A stretch of DNA of 64,000 nucleotides from Emcibacteraceae bacterium (GTDB lineage: Bacteria > Pseudomonadota > Alphaproteobacteria > Sphingomonadales > Emcibacteraceae). The position numbers were made by a program, and so were the translations under genes. The notes beneath the pieces were generated by a model. It saw only the letters and a program-made list of their open reading frames with translations. It made no database searches and was not told where the DNA came from. The DNA lies in contig JAWKXO010000002.1 in NCBI GenBank assembly GCA_041396985.1, positions 445,501 through 509,500 on the forward strand, written 5' to 3'. Positions 18,180-27,384 of this stretch are shown here, piece by piece (within the stretch, counting starts at the first letter, position 1; every line of letters starts with the position of its first letter).

Positions 18180-21100
18180 GAAATATTATTGCATGGTTTG
18201 CGGATAATCATGTGGCGGCTAATCTGCTCATGGTGCTGATAATTATCGGCGGTATGGTTAGTTTACCTCTTTTGCGTACAGAAGTATTTCCAATTGTGGC
18301 TCCAAATGAAATATCCGTGACGGTGAGCTATCTAGGTGCCGGACCGAATGAAGTTGAGGACAATATCACTATTCCGGTTGAAGAGGCTTTAAAAGGGGTG
18401 CCAAACATTAAGAAAATGTCATCCCGTTCAGGTCGTGGAAGCTCAAGAGTAACCCTTCAGCTTACGCGCGGAGCAAATGTCCAGAACGCGATAAGTGAGG
18501 TACAGGCACGTATAGACGGGATCAGGTCATTCCCCCGTGATATTGAACCACCGCGTGTAAAGCTTGAAATTCAGAATGATGATATTATTGATGTGGTTGT
18601 ATCAGGAAATACGGATCAGCAAACCCTTGCCGCAGTGGCAAGAAAGGTTCGTGCTGATATGCTTGCTTTGCCAGATGTCAGTCTTGTAGAAGTCCGCGGT
18701 ATGCCGCCAAACACAATCAGTATCGAGGTTTCCGAATTTGATTTGCGTCGACTTGGTCTATCTATGCAAAGTGTTGCAAATGCCATAAGCGACAGCTCGG
18801 TTGATATTTCTGTAGGATCAATCAGAAATGGATTTGGTTCTCTACAGATCAGGGCAGATAATCGTGCCTATTATAGCGATGAATTTGCTGACATTACGAT
18901 ACTTCAGCAACCAAATGGCACCCGTATTAAACTTGGTGATATAGCCGAGATTAAAGATGGTGTAAGTGAACGCTTTTTTATTTTCCGATCAAAAGGAAAG
19001 CCTTCAATAGTTCTGTCGGCTGAACTCAGCCCTGGTCAGGATGTATTAAGCCTTACTTCGCAAATTAAAGATTATCTTGAATCTGCTGCACCGACATTCC
19101 CGCAAGGCATAACAGTAACCACCTGGCGTGATGACAGCGTGGAGTTTTTTCAGCGTTTGGAAATGCTGATATCAAACAGCTTATCTGGTCTTGTGCTTGT
19201 GTTCTTCCTGTTACTCATGTTCCTAAGGCTTGATCTGGCGCTGTGGGTTACCTTTGGTATAGTCATTGCATTTTCCGGTACTTTTATCGCAATGAATATG
19301 TTTGATTTTTCGGTTAACCAGATATCGTTGTTTGGTTTTCTTCTGGTCTTGGGGATAGTTGTCGATGATGCCATTGTGGTCGGGGAAGCTATTCACGAAT
19401 CCCAGCGAGAGGGCAGGAAAGGGCTGAAAGGCGCCGTTTTTGGTGCCCAGACCTTGTCAAAACCTGTTATTCTTTCTGTTTTCACTACGATACTTGCTGT
19501 TTCACCACTTCTTTTATTTGAATCTGAAACAGGGCAGCAGGCGCGGGATATTTCAGTGGTCGTTGCAGCCGCCCTTCTTTTCTCTCTGGTGGAAAGCCTA
19601 CTAATATTACCGTGCCACTTATCAGGAAATAAACCTTTTGAGCCGGATTATGAATGGTATCGGAAGTTTCTTAAATTTCAGAGTAAAGTGGCTCAGTGGC
19701 TCATAGATTTTGCCAGATATAAATATAAACCTTTTATTCAGAAATGTTTAAAGGTGAAATATATGACAGCTAGCGTTTTTCTGTCTGTTCTCGTTTTATT
19801 TGTGACGGCCTATGTGCTTGGCTTTGTCCGGTCATCATTCAATCCGGAAATTCCAAGTAACATACTTCGTTATAGCGTGGAAATTTCAGAAACAGCGCCG
19901 GAAGGAACAGGGGAAAGAATACATAATGCCATGGTTGACGCCATCAGTGGCCCGGGCGGTGTTGAGGAAAAATATGCTAATCAGACGGGAATGGAAAGAA
20001 ATATTCTCTTCCCTAATTATGACAGCTTTGTTTTTGGTAATAATATCCGTATGTCTTTGGAAATGTCGTCTGAAGCACTGGCAATTATTAAACCTGAAGA
20101 AGTGATGAATGAATGGCAGGAACGAGTGGGTGAAATTCCCGAAGCCGTTGAAGTGACACTCAAAAACTCCCGCAGTGATCAGCGTCGTGGCGGTGATTTA
20201 AGTTTCTATGTTTCGGCCAGCAATCAAAAAGACCTCGCGGATGCGGTTGAGAAGGTCAAACTTGAAATGCGTGACATTCAGGGTCTTACCCAGATTTATG
20301 ACAACCGTGACAGACAAACACTGGAACTCAATATCAAGTTGAAGCCTGAAGCCGAACATTATGGCCTGACTTTGGGAATACTCAGTCAGCAGGTCCGTCT
20401 GGCTTTTTATGGCCGGATTGTTCAGCGGATCCCGCGGGATGGCGAAACAATGGATATCATGGTCCGGTATCCTCTGGAAGCACGCCAGAATATCAACGCG
20501 CTCAGGGAAATGTATATTAAAACACCGGAAGGTGGCGAAATACCCTTCAACATGGTTGCGGAAATGGAATATGTACCGCTTCTGCTGTCACCGGAGCGGA
20601 TTAATGGTCAGGACATTATTAAAGTTCAGGCAAGCATGAATAAAAATATTGTGTCCCCCTATGAAACCTATAAGCATCTTGAAAACAGTGTTTTTAAAGA
20701 ACTGGAAAAAACAGTGCCTGGATTTTCGGTTATTCCGGATGGTGAAATTGAAGAAGAAAGCATTTTCTTTGGTGAGATTACTTTCTATCTCTCTCTTGTA
20801 TTGCTGGCAATTTACGCGGTACTTGCCATCGGCCTTCGATCTTACGTTGAGCCGCTTATTATCTTGACGGCTGTTCCATTTGGCTTTGTTGGCGCAATAA
20901 TTGGTCATCTGCTTATGGATATGCCGATCAGTCTTTATTCATTCCTTGGGCTCTTTGCGGCGGCTGGTGTGGTTATTAACGATAACCTCGTTCTCATTGA
21001 TTGTATCAAGGGACTAAAGAAAGAAGGCATGCATTACAGGGAAGCAATAGCCGAAGCGGGTAGAATGCGGTTTCGGGCGATAATTCTGACTTCAATGACT

Positions 21101-21319
21101 ACCTTCATCGGCCTTGTACCTATTATGCTGGAAACAAGTTATCAGGCGATATTTGTGATTCCGATGGTGGTTTCATTGACCTTTGGTGTGCTTTTTGCGA
21201 CATTTATCACGCTCATCCTGGTTCCTTGTCTTTATGATATAAAGGATACTGTTTTAGAAAGAATTGAGGCACTGAAGCCCAAAGAGGATGGTATTACTGA
21301 AATCGGCACTGCTGAATAA
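18176..21319 (+). CDS. RND efflux permease (AcrB/MdtC superfamily)
   Basis: 1047 residues with 12 expected spans in the usual 1+5+1+5 pattern. The proton-relay acids are in span 4, 'LGIVVDDAIVVGEAIHESQ'. Span-10/11 features are 'AAAGVVINDNLVLIDCI' and 'RMRFRAIILTSMTTFIG'. Porter-domain phrases such as 'GAGPNEVEDNITIPVEEALK' are standard. It is the inner-membrane drug/proton antiporter of the pump. GGAGGT eight bases upstream of ATG lies inside the adaptor gene. The subgroup is closer to the 'efflux RND transporter' class with short loops than to AcrB itself. The substrate is unknown. Confidence 0.94.
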   Translation: MRNIIAWFADNHVAANLLMVLIIIGGMVSLPLLRTEVFPIVAPNEISVTVSYLGAGPNEVEDNITIPVEEALKGVPNIKKMSSRSGRGSSRVTLQLTRGANVQNAISEVQARIDGIRSFPRDIEPPRVKLEIQNDDIIDVVVSGNTDQQTLAAVARKVRADMLALPDVSLVEVRGMPPNTISIEVSEFDLRRLGLSMQSVANAISDSSVDISVGSIRNGFGSLQIRADNRAYYSDEFADITILQQPNGTRIKLGDIAEIKDGVSERFFIFRSKGKPSIVLSAELSPGQDVLSLTSQIKDYLESAAPTFPQGITVTTWRDDSVEFFQRLEMLISNSLSGLVLVFFLLLMFLRLDLALWVTFGIVIAFSGTFIAMNMFDFSVNQISLFGFLLVLGIVVDDAIVVGEAIHESQREGRKGLKGAVFGAQTLSKPVILSVFTTILAVSPLLLFESETGQQARDISVVVAAALLFSLVESLLILPCHLSGNKPFEPDYEWYRKFLKFQSKVAQWLIDFARYKYKPFIQKCLKVKYMTASVFLSVLVLFVTAYVLGFVRSSFNPEIPSNILRYSVEISETAPEGTGERIHNAMVDAISGPGGVEEKYANQTGMERNILFPNYDSFVFGNNIRMSLEMSSEALAIIKPEEVMNEWQERVGEIPEAVEVTLKNSRSDQRRGGDLSFYVSASNQKDLADAVEKVKLEMRDIQGLTQIYDNRDRQTLELNIKLKPEAEHYGLTLGILSQQVRLAFYGRIVQRIPRDGETMDIMVRYPLEARQNINALREMYIKTPEGGEIPFNMVAEMEYVPLLLSPERINGQDIIKVQASMNKNIVSPYETYKHLENSVFKELEKTVPGFSVIPDGEIEEESIFFGEITFYLSLVLLAIYAVLAIGLRSYVEPLIILTAVPFGFVGAIIGHLLMDMPISLYSFLGLFAAAGVVINDNLVLIDCIKGLKKEGMHYREAIAEAGRMRFRAIILTSMTTFIGLVPIMLETSYQAIFVIPMVVSLTFGVLFATFITLILVPCLYDIKDTVLERIEALKPKEDGITEIGTAE

Positions 21320-21325
21320 TTGAAC

Positions 21326-21643
21326 TTAATATAATGAGGGGACCTTGACGATCATACCGTCAAGGTCCTCTTTCATTTCAATCTGGCAGCTAAGGCGGCT
21401 TCCCGCTCTGCGATTATCAAGAAAATCAAGAAGGGCACTTTCATCTTCGTGAGCAGGCCCAACTTTGGCTCTAAATTCTTTAGGGACAATGATATGGCAG
21501 GTGGCACAGGCGCAGGAGCCGCCGCAATCCGCATCAATACCTTCCACATTATGTGCTACGGCGATTTGCATTAAAGTTTTGCCGATCTCGGCATCAACGA
21601 AATATTCTTTATTGTCAGGGGATATAAAAGTAATTTTTGGCAT
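21326..21643 (-). CDS. Adrenodoxin-type [2Fe-2S] ferredoxin
   Basis: 105 residues. Cluster ligands are Cys40, Cys46 and Cys49 in 'DADCGGSCACATCH' and Cys86 in 'GSRLSCQIEM', the adrenodoxin/putidaredoxin pattern (C-x5-C-x2-C). 'HEDESALLDF' is the usual acidic partner-docking helix. It passes single electrons to a P450, a dioxygenase or the Fe-S assembly system; no redox partner is adjacent. Start ATG at 21643 lies two bases after the Lrp gene's stop, so it is probably the second gene of that transcript. Confidence 0.92.
   Translation of the reverse strand: MPKITFISPDNKEYFVDAEIGKTLMQIAVAHNVEGIDADCGGSCACATCHIIVPKEFRAKVGPAHEDESALLDFLDNRRAGSRLSCQIEMKEDLDGMIVKVPSLY
21340..21368 (+). terminator. 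Hairpin ending the RND operon, embedded in the ferredoxin coding end
   Basis: GGACCTTGACG (21340-21350) and CGTCAAGGTCC (21358-21368) are perfect 11 bp inverted arms around a 7-base loop, followed on the plus strand by TCTTTC. The hairpin sits 20 bp after the permease stop and entirely inside the last codons of the convergent ferredoxin gene, so the ferredoxin C-terminus (EDLDGMIVKV) is written with palindromic codons. Confidence 0.65.
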
Positions 21644-21645
21644 TA

Positions 21646-22152
21646 TTATTCACTAATTTTAATGGCACTGCTGGCCTTTATTTCTTCCATTACAACATAT
21701 GTATGTGTGCTGCTGATATCTTCAATAGTGGAAAGCTTCTCACCAAGAAAACGCCTGTAATGATCCATATCGCTGGTGCGAACTTTGATCAGATAGTCAA
21801 ACCCGCCGGCAACCATGTGGCATTCCTGAACTTCATCCATTTCAAGGATCACCTGTCGAAAGTGATCAAGTGCCTTTGTCGTCGTTCGTGCCAGAGATAC
21901 CTCAATAAAGGAAACGAGTGCGGCATCCAGCATTTTGGGGTCAAGAATGGCGACATAATTTTTTATGAAGCCTTCTTTTTCAAGTCTTTTGACCCGTTCA
22001 AGACATGGTGTCGGGCTTAAGTGAATGAGCTCGGCAAGCTTTACATTGGAAATACGACCATCCAGTTGCAGTAACTCTAAAATTCTGCGATCTGTTCTAT
22101 CCAGCTTTCGAGTGCCGGGCTGGCTTTGTGAAACATCTTTATGATTGGCCAT
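21646..22152 (-). CDS. Lrp/AsnC-family transcriptional regulator
   Basis: 168 residues. 'KLDRTDRRILELLQLDGRIS' starts the N-terminal winged helix, with the recognition helix in 'LIHLSPTPCLERVKRLEKEG'. The RAM effector domain runs from ~75 ('VECHMVAGGFDYLIKVRT'-like: 'VQECHMVAGGFDYLIKVRTS'). It is very close in pattern to true Lrp and to PutR-type regulators. The gene is divergent from the 48-residue gene, sdaA and putA, and the spacer in front of putA contains a good Lrp-box match (24065-24079). A likely role is control of serine/proline catabolism in response to an amino acid. Confidence 0.9.
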   Translation of the reverse strand: MANHKDVSQSQPGTRKLDRTDRRILELLQLDGRISNVKLAELIHLSPTPCLERVKRLEKEGFIKNYVAILDPKMLDAALVSFIEVSLARTTTKALDHFRQVILEMDEVQECHMVAGGFDYLIKVRTSDMDHYRRFLGEKLSTIEDISSTHTYVVMEEIKASSAIKISE

Positions 22153-22422
22153 TACAATATCTTTAAAAAAATCAATTTACCCGGATTAAACATATATAGA
22201 ATCGGATGAGTGCAATATTTTATGCTATATGCTTGCCAATGAACAGATTTAAATATAATGTTGGCCTCAGTTATAGTCTATGCGAAGGAAAATATTCTAA
22301 GTCCCGGCTTGACTTTAGGAAAATAGGGGCGTAGATGGTGTGTTTTCCGGCATGATATTGCCTTAATTGCTGTGTATATTAAAAGGCAGTAGATTAAAGT
22401 TTGATAAATTACAGGTAAAACT

Positions 22423-22569
22423 ATGAGCAACCAGACTATTGAAGAGCTTGCAAAAAAACTGATCCGCCGCATGGGGCGCAGTCAGGCCATTGAAATATGT
22501 GAAGCGAATAAATGGTCAAGAGTATTAGAGCATATCAAGTCACTTGATAAGACAGCTCAAAACGCATAA
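22423..22569 (+). CDS. Small protein, 48 residues, unknown function
   Basis: The frame runs from an ATG at 22423, with AGGT six bases upstream, to TAA at 22567. It encodes a highly charged, helix-forming peptide starting 'MSNQTIEELAKKLIRRMGRS' with 'QAIEICEANKWSRVLEHIKS' following. There is no signal peptide or membrane span. The sequence is amphipathic, has normal codon use and ends cleanly 57 bp before sdaA. I read it as a real short gene, possibly a regulatory or adaptor peptide cotranscribed with sdaA. I do not recognise its family. Confidence 0.6.
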   Translation: MSNQTIEELAKKLIRRMGRSQAIEICEANKWSRVLEHIKSLDKTAQNA

Positions 22570-22626
22570 GCTGCGTTTAATATCTTTTCTATAATAATTC
22601 CCTGAGAAATGAATAAGGGTGGGAGC

Positions 22627-24000
22627 ATGTATTACAGCGTTTTCAACCTTTTTAAGATCGGTATAGGACCATCAAGTTCTCATACTGTCGGGCCTATGGT
22701 CGCGGCAAAAACATTTCTTGAGGCACTTCCCGATATAAAAAAAGTTGGGTCCGTTAAGGTCGATATATATGGTTCACTGGCGTTGACCGGTCTGGGCCAT
22801 GCGACGGACAAAGCTATTCTTCTTGGCTTGTCAGGTTTGGAACCCGCGACTGTTGACCCGGCCATTATTGATGATCTTTGCGAAAATATAAAATCTTCCG
22901 GTAGAATTACTCTGCTTGGGGACAAGGAAGTTTTATTTTCAGTGAAAGATCATCTGCTTTTTCATATGGAAGAACTTCTTCCTCATCACAGCAATGGAAT
23001 GACATTTCACGCTTTTGACAGCAAAGGCATGAAAATTGCCTCTGAAAGTTATTATTCCGTTGGTGGTGGCGCCATTATGAGTGAGGCCGATTTTGGCCGG
23101 AATACGCCCCCTCCTGAAGAAATAGAAGTTCCCTATCCATTCGATAACGCACAGGAACTTCTTGAGCTTTGCAGCCTCCATAAACTTTCAATTGCCGAAC
23201 TTATGTGGGAAAATGAAAAGGCATTAATGCCCAGGCAGAAAATCAAACAGGGGCTCGATAAAATTTATGATGCCATGCAATATTCAATCGACCGCGGCTG
23301 TGCGACCGGCGGTAAACTGCCCGGTTCTCTTAATGTTAAACGAAGAGCGGCACAGGTCCTTTCCTCGCTTAAGGAGGCGCAGGAAAAACAGCTTGGTGAT
23401 CCGTCTGTTATTCTTGACTGGATAAATTTGTGGGCTCTTGCGGTCAATGAGGAAAATGCGGCTGGCGGTCGAGTGGTCACGGCTCCTACCAATGGTGCCG
23501 CAGGTATAATCCCTGCTGTTTTACGGTATTTTGCCCGCTTTTATAATCGAAACGGTGATAAAAAAGCCGTTTATGACTTTCTGCTGACGGCAACGGCAAT
23601 TGGCTCTTTATATAAAAAGAATGCATCAATTTCCGGTGCAGAGGTTGGCTGTCAGGGGGAAGTTGGCGTTGCCTGCTCCATGGCGGCTGCGGGCCTTACG
23701 GCTGTGATGGGCGGAACGGTTCTTCAGGTTGAAAATGCTGCCGAGATTGGAATGGAACATAATCTGGGCCTGACCTGCGATCCAATTGGCGGTCTAGTGC
23801 AAATACCCTGTATTGAAAGAAATGCAATGGGTGCGGTAAAAGCAATTGATGCGTCCCGGTTGGCGCTCAGAGGCGATGGGCTTCATCATGTATCCCTAGA
23901 TAAAGTGATTGAGACCATGCGCCAGACCGGTAAAGATATGCAGTCAAATTATAAGGAAACCTCAAAAGGTGGACTGGCTGTCAATGTGGTTGAATGTTAA
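22627..24000 (+). CDS. sdaA: L-serine ammonia-lyase, single-chain iron-sulfur type
   Basis: 457 residues from the ATG at 22627, which has AAGGG seven bases upstream. A further in-frame ATG at 22609 would place this ribosome site inside the gene. N-terminal beta domain: 'MYYSVFNLFKIGIGPSSSHT'. C-terminal alpha domain: 'CATGGKLPGSLNVKRRA', 'GAEVGCQGEVGVACSMAAAG' and 'LTCDPIGGLVQIPCIERNAM', which together hold the [4Fe-4S] cysteines. It deaminates L-serine to pyruvate and ammonia. Upstream of putA and downstream of an Lrp-type regulator, forming an amino-acid catabolic block. Confidence 0.95.
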   Translation: MYYSVFNLFKIGIGPSSSHTVGPMVAAKTFLEALPDIKKVGSVKVDIYGSLALTGLGHATDKAILLGLSGLEPATVDPAIIDDLCENIKSSGRITLLGDKEVLFSVKDHLLFHMEELLPHHSNGMTFHAFDSKGMKIASESYYSVGGGAIMSEADFGRNTPPPEEIEVPYPFDNAQELLELCSLHKLSIAELMWENEKALMPRQKIKQGLDKIYDAMQYSIDRGCATGGKLPGSLNVKRRAAQVLSSLKEAQEKQLGDPSVILDWINLWALAVNEENAAGGRVVTAPTNGAAGIIPAVLRYFARFYNRNGDKKAVYDFLLTATAIGSLYKKNASISGAEVGCQGEVGVACSMAAAGLTAVMGGTVLQVENAAEIGMEHNLGLTCDPIGGLVQIPCIERNAMGAVKAIDASRLALRGDGLHHVSLDKVIETMRQTGKDMQSNYKETSKGGLAVNVVEC

Positions 24001-24064
24001 CAGCATTTAATTCTATTTAACAGTCAAAATAATAGATAATATATCGGCAAATACTTTAATAAAG

Positions 24065-24079
24065 TAGGACATTCTACTG
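24065..24079 (+). promoter_or_regulatory. Candidate Lrp-type operator upstream of putA
   Basis: TAGGACATTCTACTG matches 12 of 15 positions of the E. coli Lrp consensus YAGHAWATTWTDCTR by hand comparison. It lies within the symmetrical AGTAG-N6-CTACT, 50 bp before the putA start. A divergently oriented Lrp-family gene lies 1.9 kb upstream. A weaker TGC-centred A/T site in the Lrp gene's own leader (about 22211-22225) could be an autoregulatory site. Confidence 0.5.
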
Positions 24080-24128
24080 CAATATACGATATGTTCTTGT
24101 GATTATCCATTTTAAATTGAGGTGTCAC

Positions 24129-27100
24129 ATGTATTCTTTGAATGAGCATAAAGTGATTGAAACGCTGTCTCTGGACGAGATCAGACATAATCTGCGCCTT
24201 GCCATGCATGCGGATGAAGAAGCATGCGTGAATAATCTGCTCCATGCTACTGAACTGACAACCGGGGAAAGAAACCGTCTGGTTGATCAGGCACGACGCT
24301 TCGTCGAAAAATCCAGAGAAAGAAGCGGTCGTCAGGGGACTATGGACTATTTTCTACAGGAATTTGACTTATCCAATAAAGAAGGCGTGGCCCTGATGTG
24401 CCTGGCGGAAAGCCTGCTTAGGGTGCCGGATGGAGCGACCGCCGATAAACTGATATCTGAAAAAATCAGTGCCGGACGCTGGTCGGATCATAAAGGTCAT
24501 TCTGAAAGCACATTTGTCAATGCCTCAACCTGGGGTCTGATGCTGACCGGTGAATTTGTCGAGCTTGGTGCCGATGTAAAAAGAAACACGGATAACTGGT
24601 TTAAAGCTTTTGTCAGAAAAACCGGAGAACCGGTTGTTCGCACTGCCATCATGCAGGCAATGAAGATTATGGGCGGGCAATATGTTCTGGGTCGCAGCAT
24701 TGATGAAGCCATAAACCGTGGCAAAAAGGAAAACAGCCCTGATACCCGCTTTTCATTTGACATGCTCGGGGAAGGGGCGCGGACAATGGCTGATGCAGAC
24801 CGTTATTTTGAAGCCTATAAAAAAGCAATTCTGGAAATCGGGGCGCAAAATGAAAAGTCCAATCCTTATTCGGCAAATGGCATTTCAGTAAAATTCTCCG
24901 CCCTTCATCCGCGTTATGAAATGGCGCATCATGAAACGGTAATGTCCGTTATGATTCCCAGAATAACCGAGCTGGCGTCATTATCCCGGGAAAATGGTTT
25001 GGGATTTACCATTGACGCCGAAGAAGCAGACAGGCTTGATCTATCCCTTTATATTTTTGAAAGTCTGGCCCGCTCATCGATGCTCCAAAACTGGGATGGG
25101 CTTGGAATTGTAGTTCAGGCCTACCAGAAAAGGGCGCCCTATGTTCTTGACTGGTTAAAAACGCTGGGCCGTGAACTGGGTCGCAAGTTTATGGTTCGCC
25201 TGGTCAAGGGGGCTTATTGGGACAGTGAAATTAAGCATGCCCAGGAAGCGGGACTAAGCGATTATCCGGTTTATACGAGGAAACCAACAACGGATCTTTC
25301 CTATCAGGTATGCGCGGAGCGGCTAATGATGGCGCGGGATATATTCTATCCGCAGTTTGCGACCCATAATGCCTATTCGGTGGCGCTTATACTCGAACTT
25401 GCAAAAAAATGGAATGTTAATCCGGACGAATTTGAATTTCAGCGGCTACATGGCATGGGACACCTTCTTTATGATGTGGTCAAAAATAATGTTGAAAGGC
25501 CGTTTAATATCCGTGTTTACGCCCCTGTCGGCGCCCATAAGGATTTGCTTCCCTATCTGGTACGGCGCCTGCTTGAAAACGGGGCCAACAGTTCATTTGT
25601 TAACCGTTTCATGGATAAGGAAGTCGCCGTTGACGAACTGATGCAGGACTCTATCAAGCTGGTTGAGCAAAAATCACCAAGACGACATAGTATGATCCCG
25701 CTGCCAAAGGATATATTGAGCGCTTCGGCTTTTGAAAAATTCCCAAGAAAAAATGCAACGGGCTTTGATCTTTCCGATCCGCTCGAAATTGCAAAACTTA
25801 ATGCCAGTCTCGTTACGAAACATGACTGGAAGGCGGGGCCCATCGTTTGTGGAAAGATGGGCTTTGAAAACCCTGAAAAAATTCTCAGCCCGACAACGGG
25901 AGAAGTGGTTGGTCTGGTTGGGGGCTCTTCAGATGATGATATTGAGAAAGCCCTGGGGGCAGCAAAAAAAGCCCAAAAATCATGGAATGCACTGTGCGGG
26001 GCTACCCGGGCAGAGATATTAAATAATGCTGCAAATTCGTTAGAAAATAATTGTCTGACGCTAATGGGACTTATTGCCGCAGAGGCGGGTAGGACTTTAG
26101 CCGATGGACTTTCCGAAGTGCGTGAAGCGGTTGATTTCCTTCGTTATTATGCCGGGCAGGCACGGGAAAATTTTGAAGGGGGGAAACCTCTTCCCGGGCC
26201 AACTGGCGAACGCAATGAACTTTACCTTCAGGGCAGGGGCACCTTCCTTTGTATCAGTCCCTGGAATTTTCCACTGGCTATTTTTATGGGTCAGGTATCC
26301 GCCGCACTAGCCGCAGGAAATGCAGTTATTGCCAAGCCAGCTGAACAAACGCCAATAGTCGCTGCAGAAGCGGTTAAAATTCTGCATGCTGCGGGGGTTC
26401 CAGCTGATGTGCTGCATCTGCTCACCGGGGATGGCGCCACAATCGGCTCTAAGCTCGTGGCCGATGACCGTATTGATGGTGTCGCCTTTACCGGATCAAC
26501 GGAAACAGCAAAAATTATTAACCGCACACTGGCCAATCGTGAAGGGGCGATTGTGCCATTAATAGCCGAAACAGGCGGGCAAAATGTCATGATTGTTGAC
26601 AGCACTGCTTTGCCGGAACAGGTGGTTGATGATGCCATTTCCTCAGCATTTCAGTCAGCGGGACAACGTTGCTCGGCTCTGCGGGTTTTGTACCTGCAGG
26701 AAGAAGTCGCGGGTACCATCATCCCTATGCTTAAAGGCGCGATGGATTGTCTTAAGGTCGGAAACCCGGCTGATCTTTCAACCGATGTTGGCCCGGTTAT
26801 AGACCAGGATGCAAAGGACCTATTACAGGCACACGCAGACAGAATGGACAGCGAAGCAATATTAATAAATGCCCTTTCATCACCGAAAGAGCATAATCAA
26901 GGAACTTTTTTTGGCCCACGGCTTTATGAAATTTCATCAGTTAATGAGCTTAAAAAAGAGGTTTTTGGCCCGATCCTGCATGTGATCCGTTATAAATCAT
27001 CAAAGCTTGATGATATTCTTGAGCAGGTCAGAAATACGGGTTTTGGCCTCACGCTTGGTGTCCATAGCCGTATTGAGGAAAGTGCCGATTATATTTTTAA

Positions 27101-27311
27101 AAACCTTGATGTCGGAAACACTTATGTTAATCGGAACATTGTTGGGGCAGTGGTCGGGGTCCAGCCCTTCGGCGGGCAGGGACTTTCCGGAACCGGGCCA
27201 AAAGCCGGTGGTCCAAGATATCTTTTCCGCTTTGCGACGGAAAAAACATTGACCATTAATACTGTTGCAACAGGTGGCAATGCAGAACTTTTTGCCATGC
27301 AGGAAGAATAA
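24129..27311 (+). CDS. putA: Bifunctional proline dehydrogenase / L-glutamate-gamma-semialdehyde dehydrogenase (PutA)
   Basis: 1060 residues from the ATG at 24129, with GAGGTG upstream. The flavin-dependent proline dehydrogenase barrel (~100-470) has 'LGFTIDAEEADRLDLSL' and 'GRKFMVRLVKGAYWDSEIKHA'. The aldehyde dehydrogenase (~540-1010) has the catalytic Glu in 'PLIAETGGQNVMIVDS' (~814) and Cys ~848 in 'SAGQRCSALRVLY'. It converts proline to glutamate and associates with the membrane. There is no N-terminal ribbon-helix-helix DNA-binding domain, so this PutA cannot repress its own gene. That leaves the nearby Lrp-family protein as the likely regulator. Confidence 0.96.
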   Translation: MYSLNEHKVIETLSLDEIRHNLRLAMHADEEACVNNLLHATELTTGERNRLVDQARRFVEKSRERSGRQGTMDYFLQEFDLSNKEGVALMCLAESLLRVPDGATADKLISEKISAGRWSDHKGHSESTFVNASTWGLMLTGEFVELGADVKRNTDNWFKAFVRKTGEPVVRTAIMQAMKIMGGQYVLGRSIDEAINRGKKENSPDTRFSFDMLGEGARTMADADRYFEAYKKAILEIGAQNEKSNPYSANGISVKFSALHPRYEMAHHETVMSVMIPRITELASLSRENGLGFTIDAEEADRLDLSLYIFESLARSSMLQNWDGLGIVVQAYQKRAPYVLDWLKTLGRELGRKFMVRLVKGAYWDSEIKHAQEAGLSDYPVYTRKPTTDLSYQVCAERLMMARDIFYPQFATHNAYSVALILELAKKWNVNPDEFEFQRLHGMGHLLYDVVKNNVERPFNIRVYAPVGAHKDLLPYLVRRLLENGANSSFVNRFMDKEVAVDELMQDSIKLVEQKSPRRHSMIPLPKDILSASAFEKFPRKNATGFDLSDPLEIAKLNASLVTKHDWKAGPIVCGKMGFENPEKILSPTTGEVVGLVGGSSDDDIEKALGAAKKAQKSWNALCGATRAEILNNAANSLENNCLTLMGLIAAEAGRTLADGLSEVREAVDFLRYYAGQARENFEGGKPLPGPTGERNELYLQGRGTFLCISPWNFPLAIFMGQVSAALAAGNAVIAKPAEQTPIVAAEAVKILHAAGVPADVLHLLTGDGATIGSKLVADDRIDGVAFTGSTETAKIINRTLANREGAIVPLIAETGGQNVMIVDSTALPEQVVDDAISSAFQSAGQRCSALRVLYLQEEVAGTIIPMLKGAMDCLKVGNPADLSTDVGPVIDQDAKDLLQAHADRMDSEAILINALSSPKEHNQGTFFGPRLYEISSVNELKKEVFGPILHVIRYKSSKLDDILEQVRNTGFGLTLGVHSRIEESADYIFKNLDVGNTYVNRNIVGAVVGVQPFGGQGLSGTGPKAGGPRYLFRFATEKTLTINTVATGGNAELFAMQEE

Positions 27312-27384
27312 TTGTATGTATGATGATTAACGGAATATATTAACGGGCCTTTACATCATAATTACTAAAAAGGGGATTTCATTC

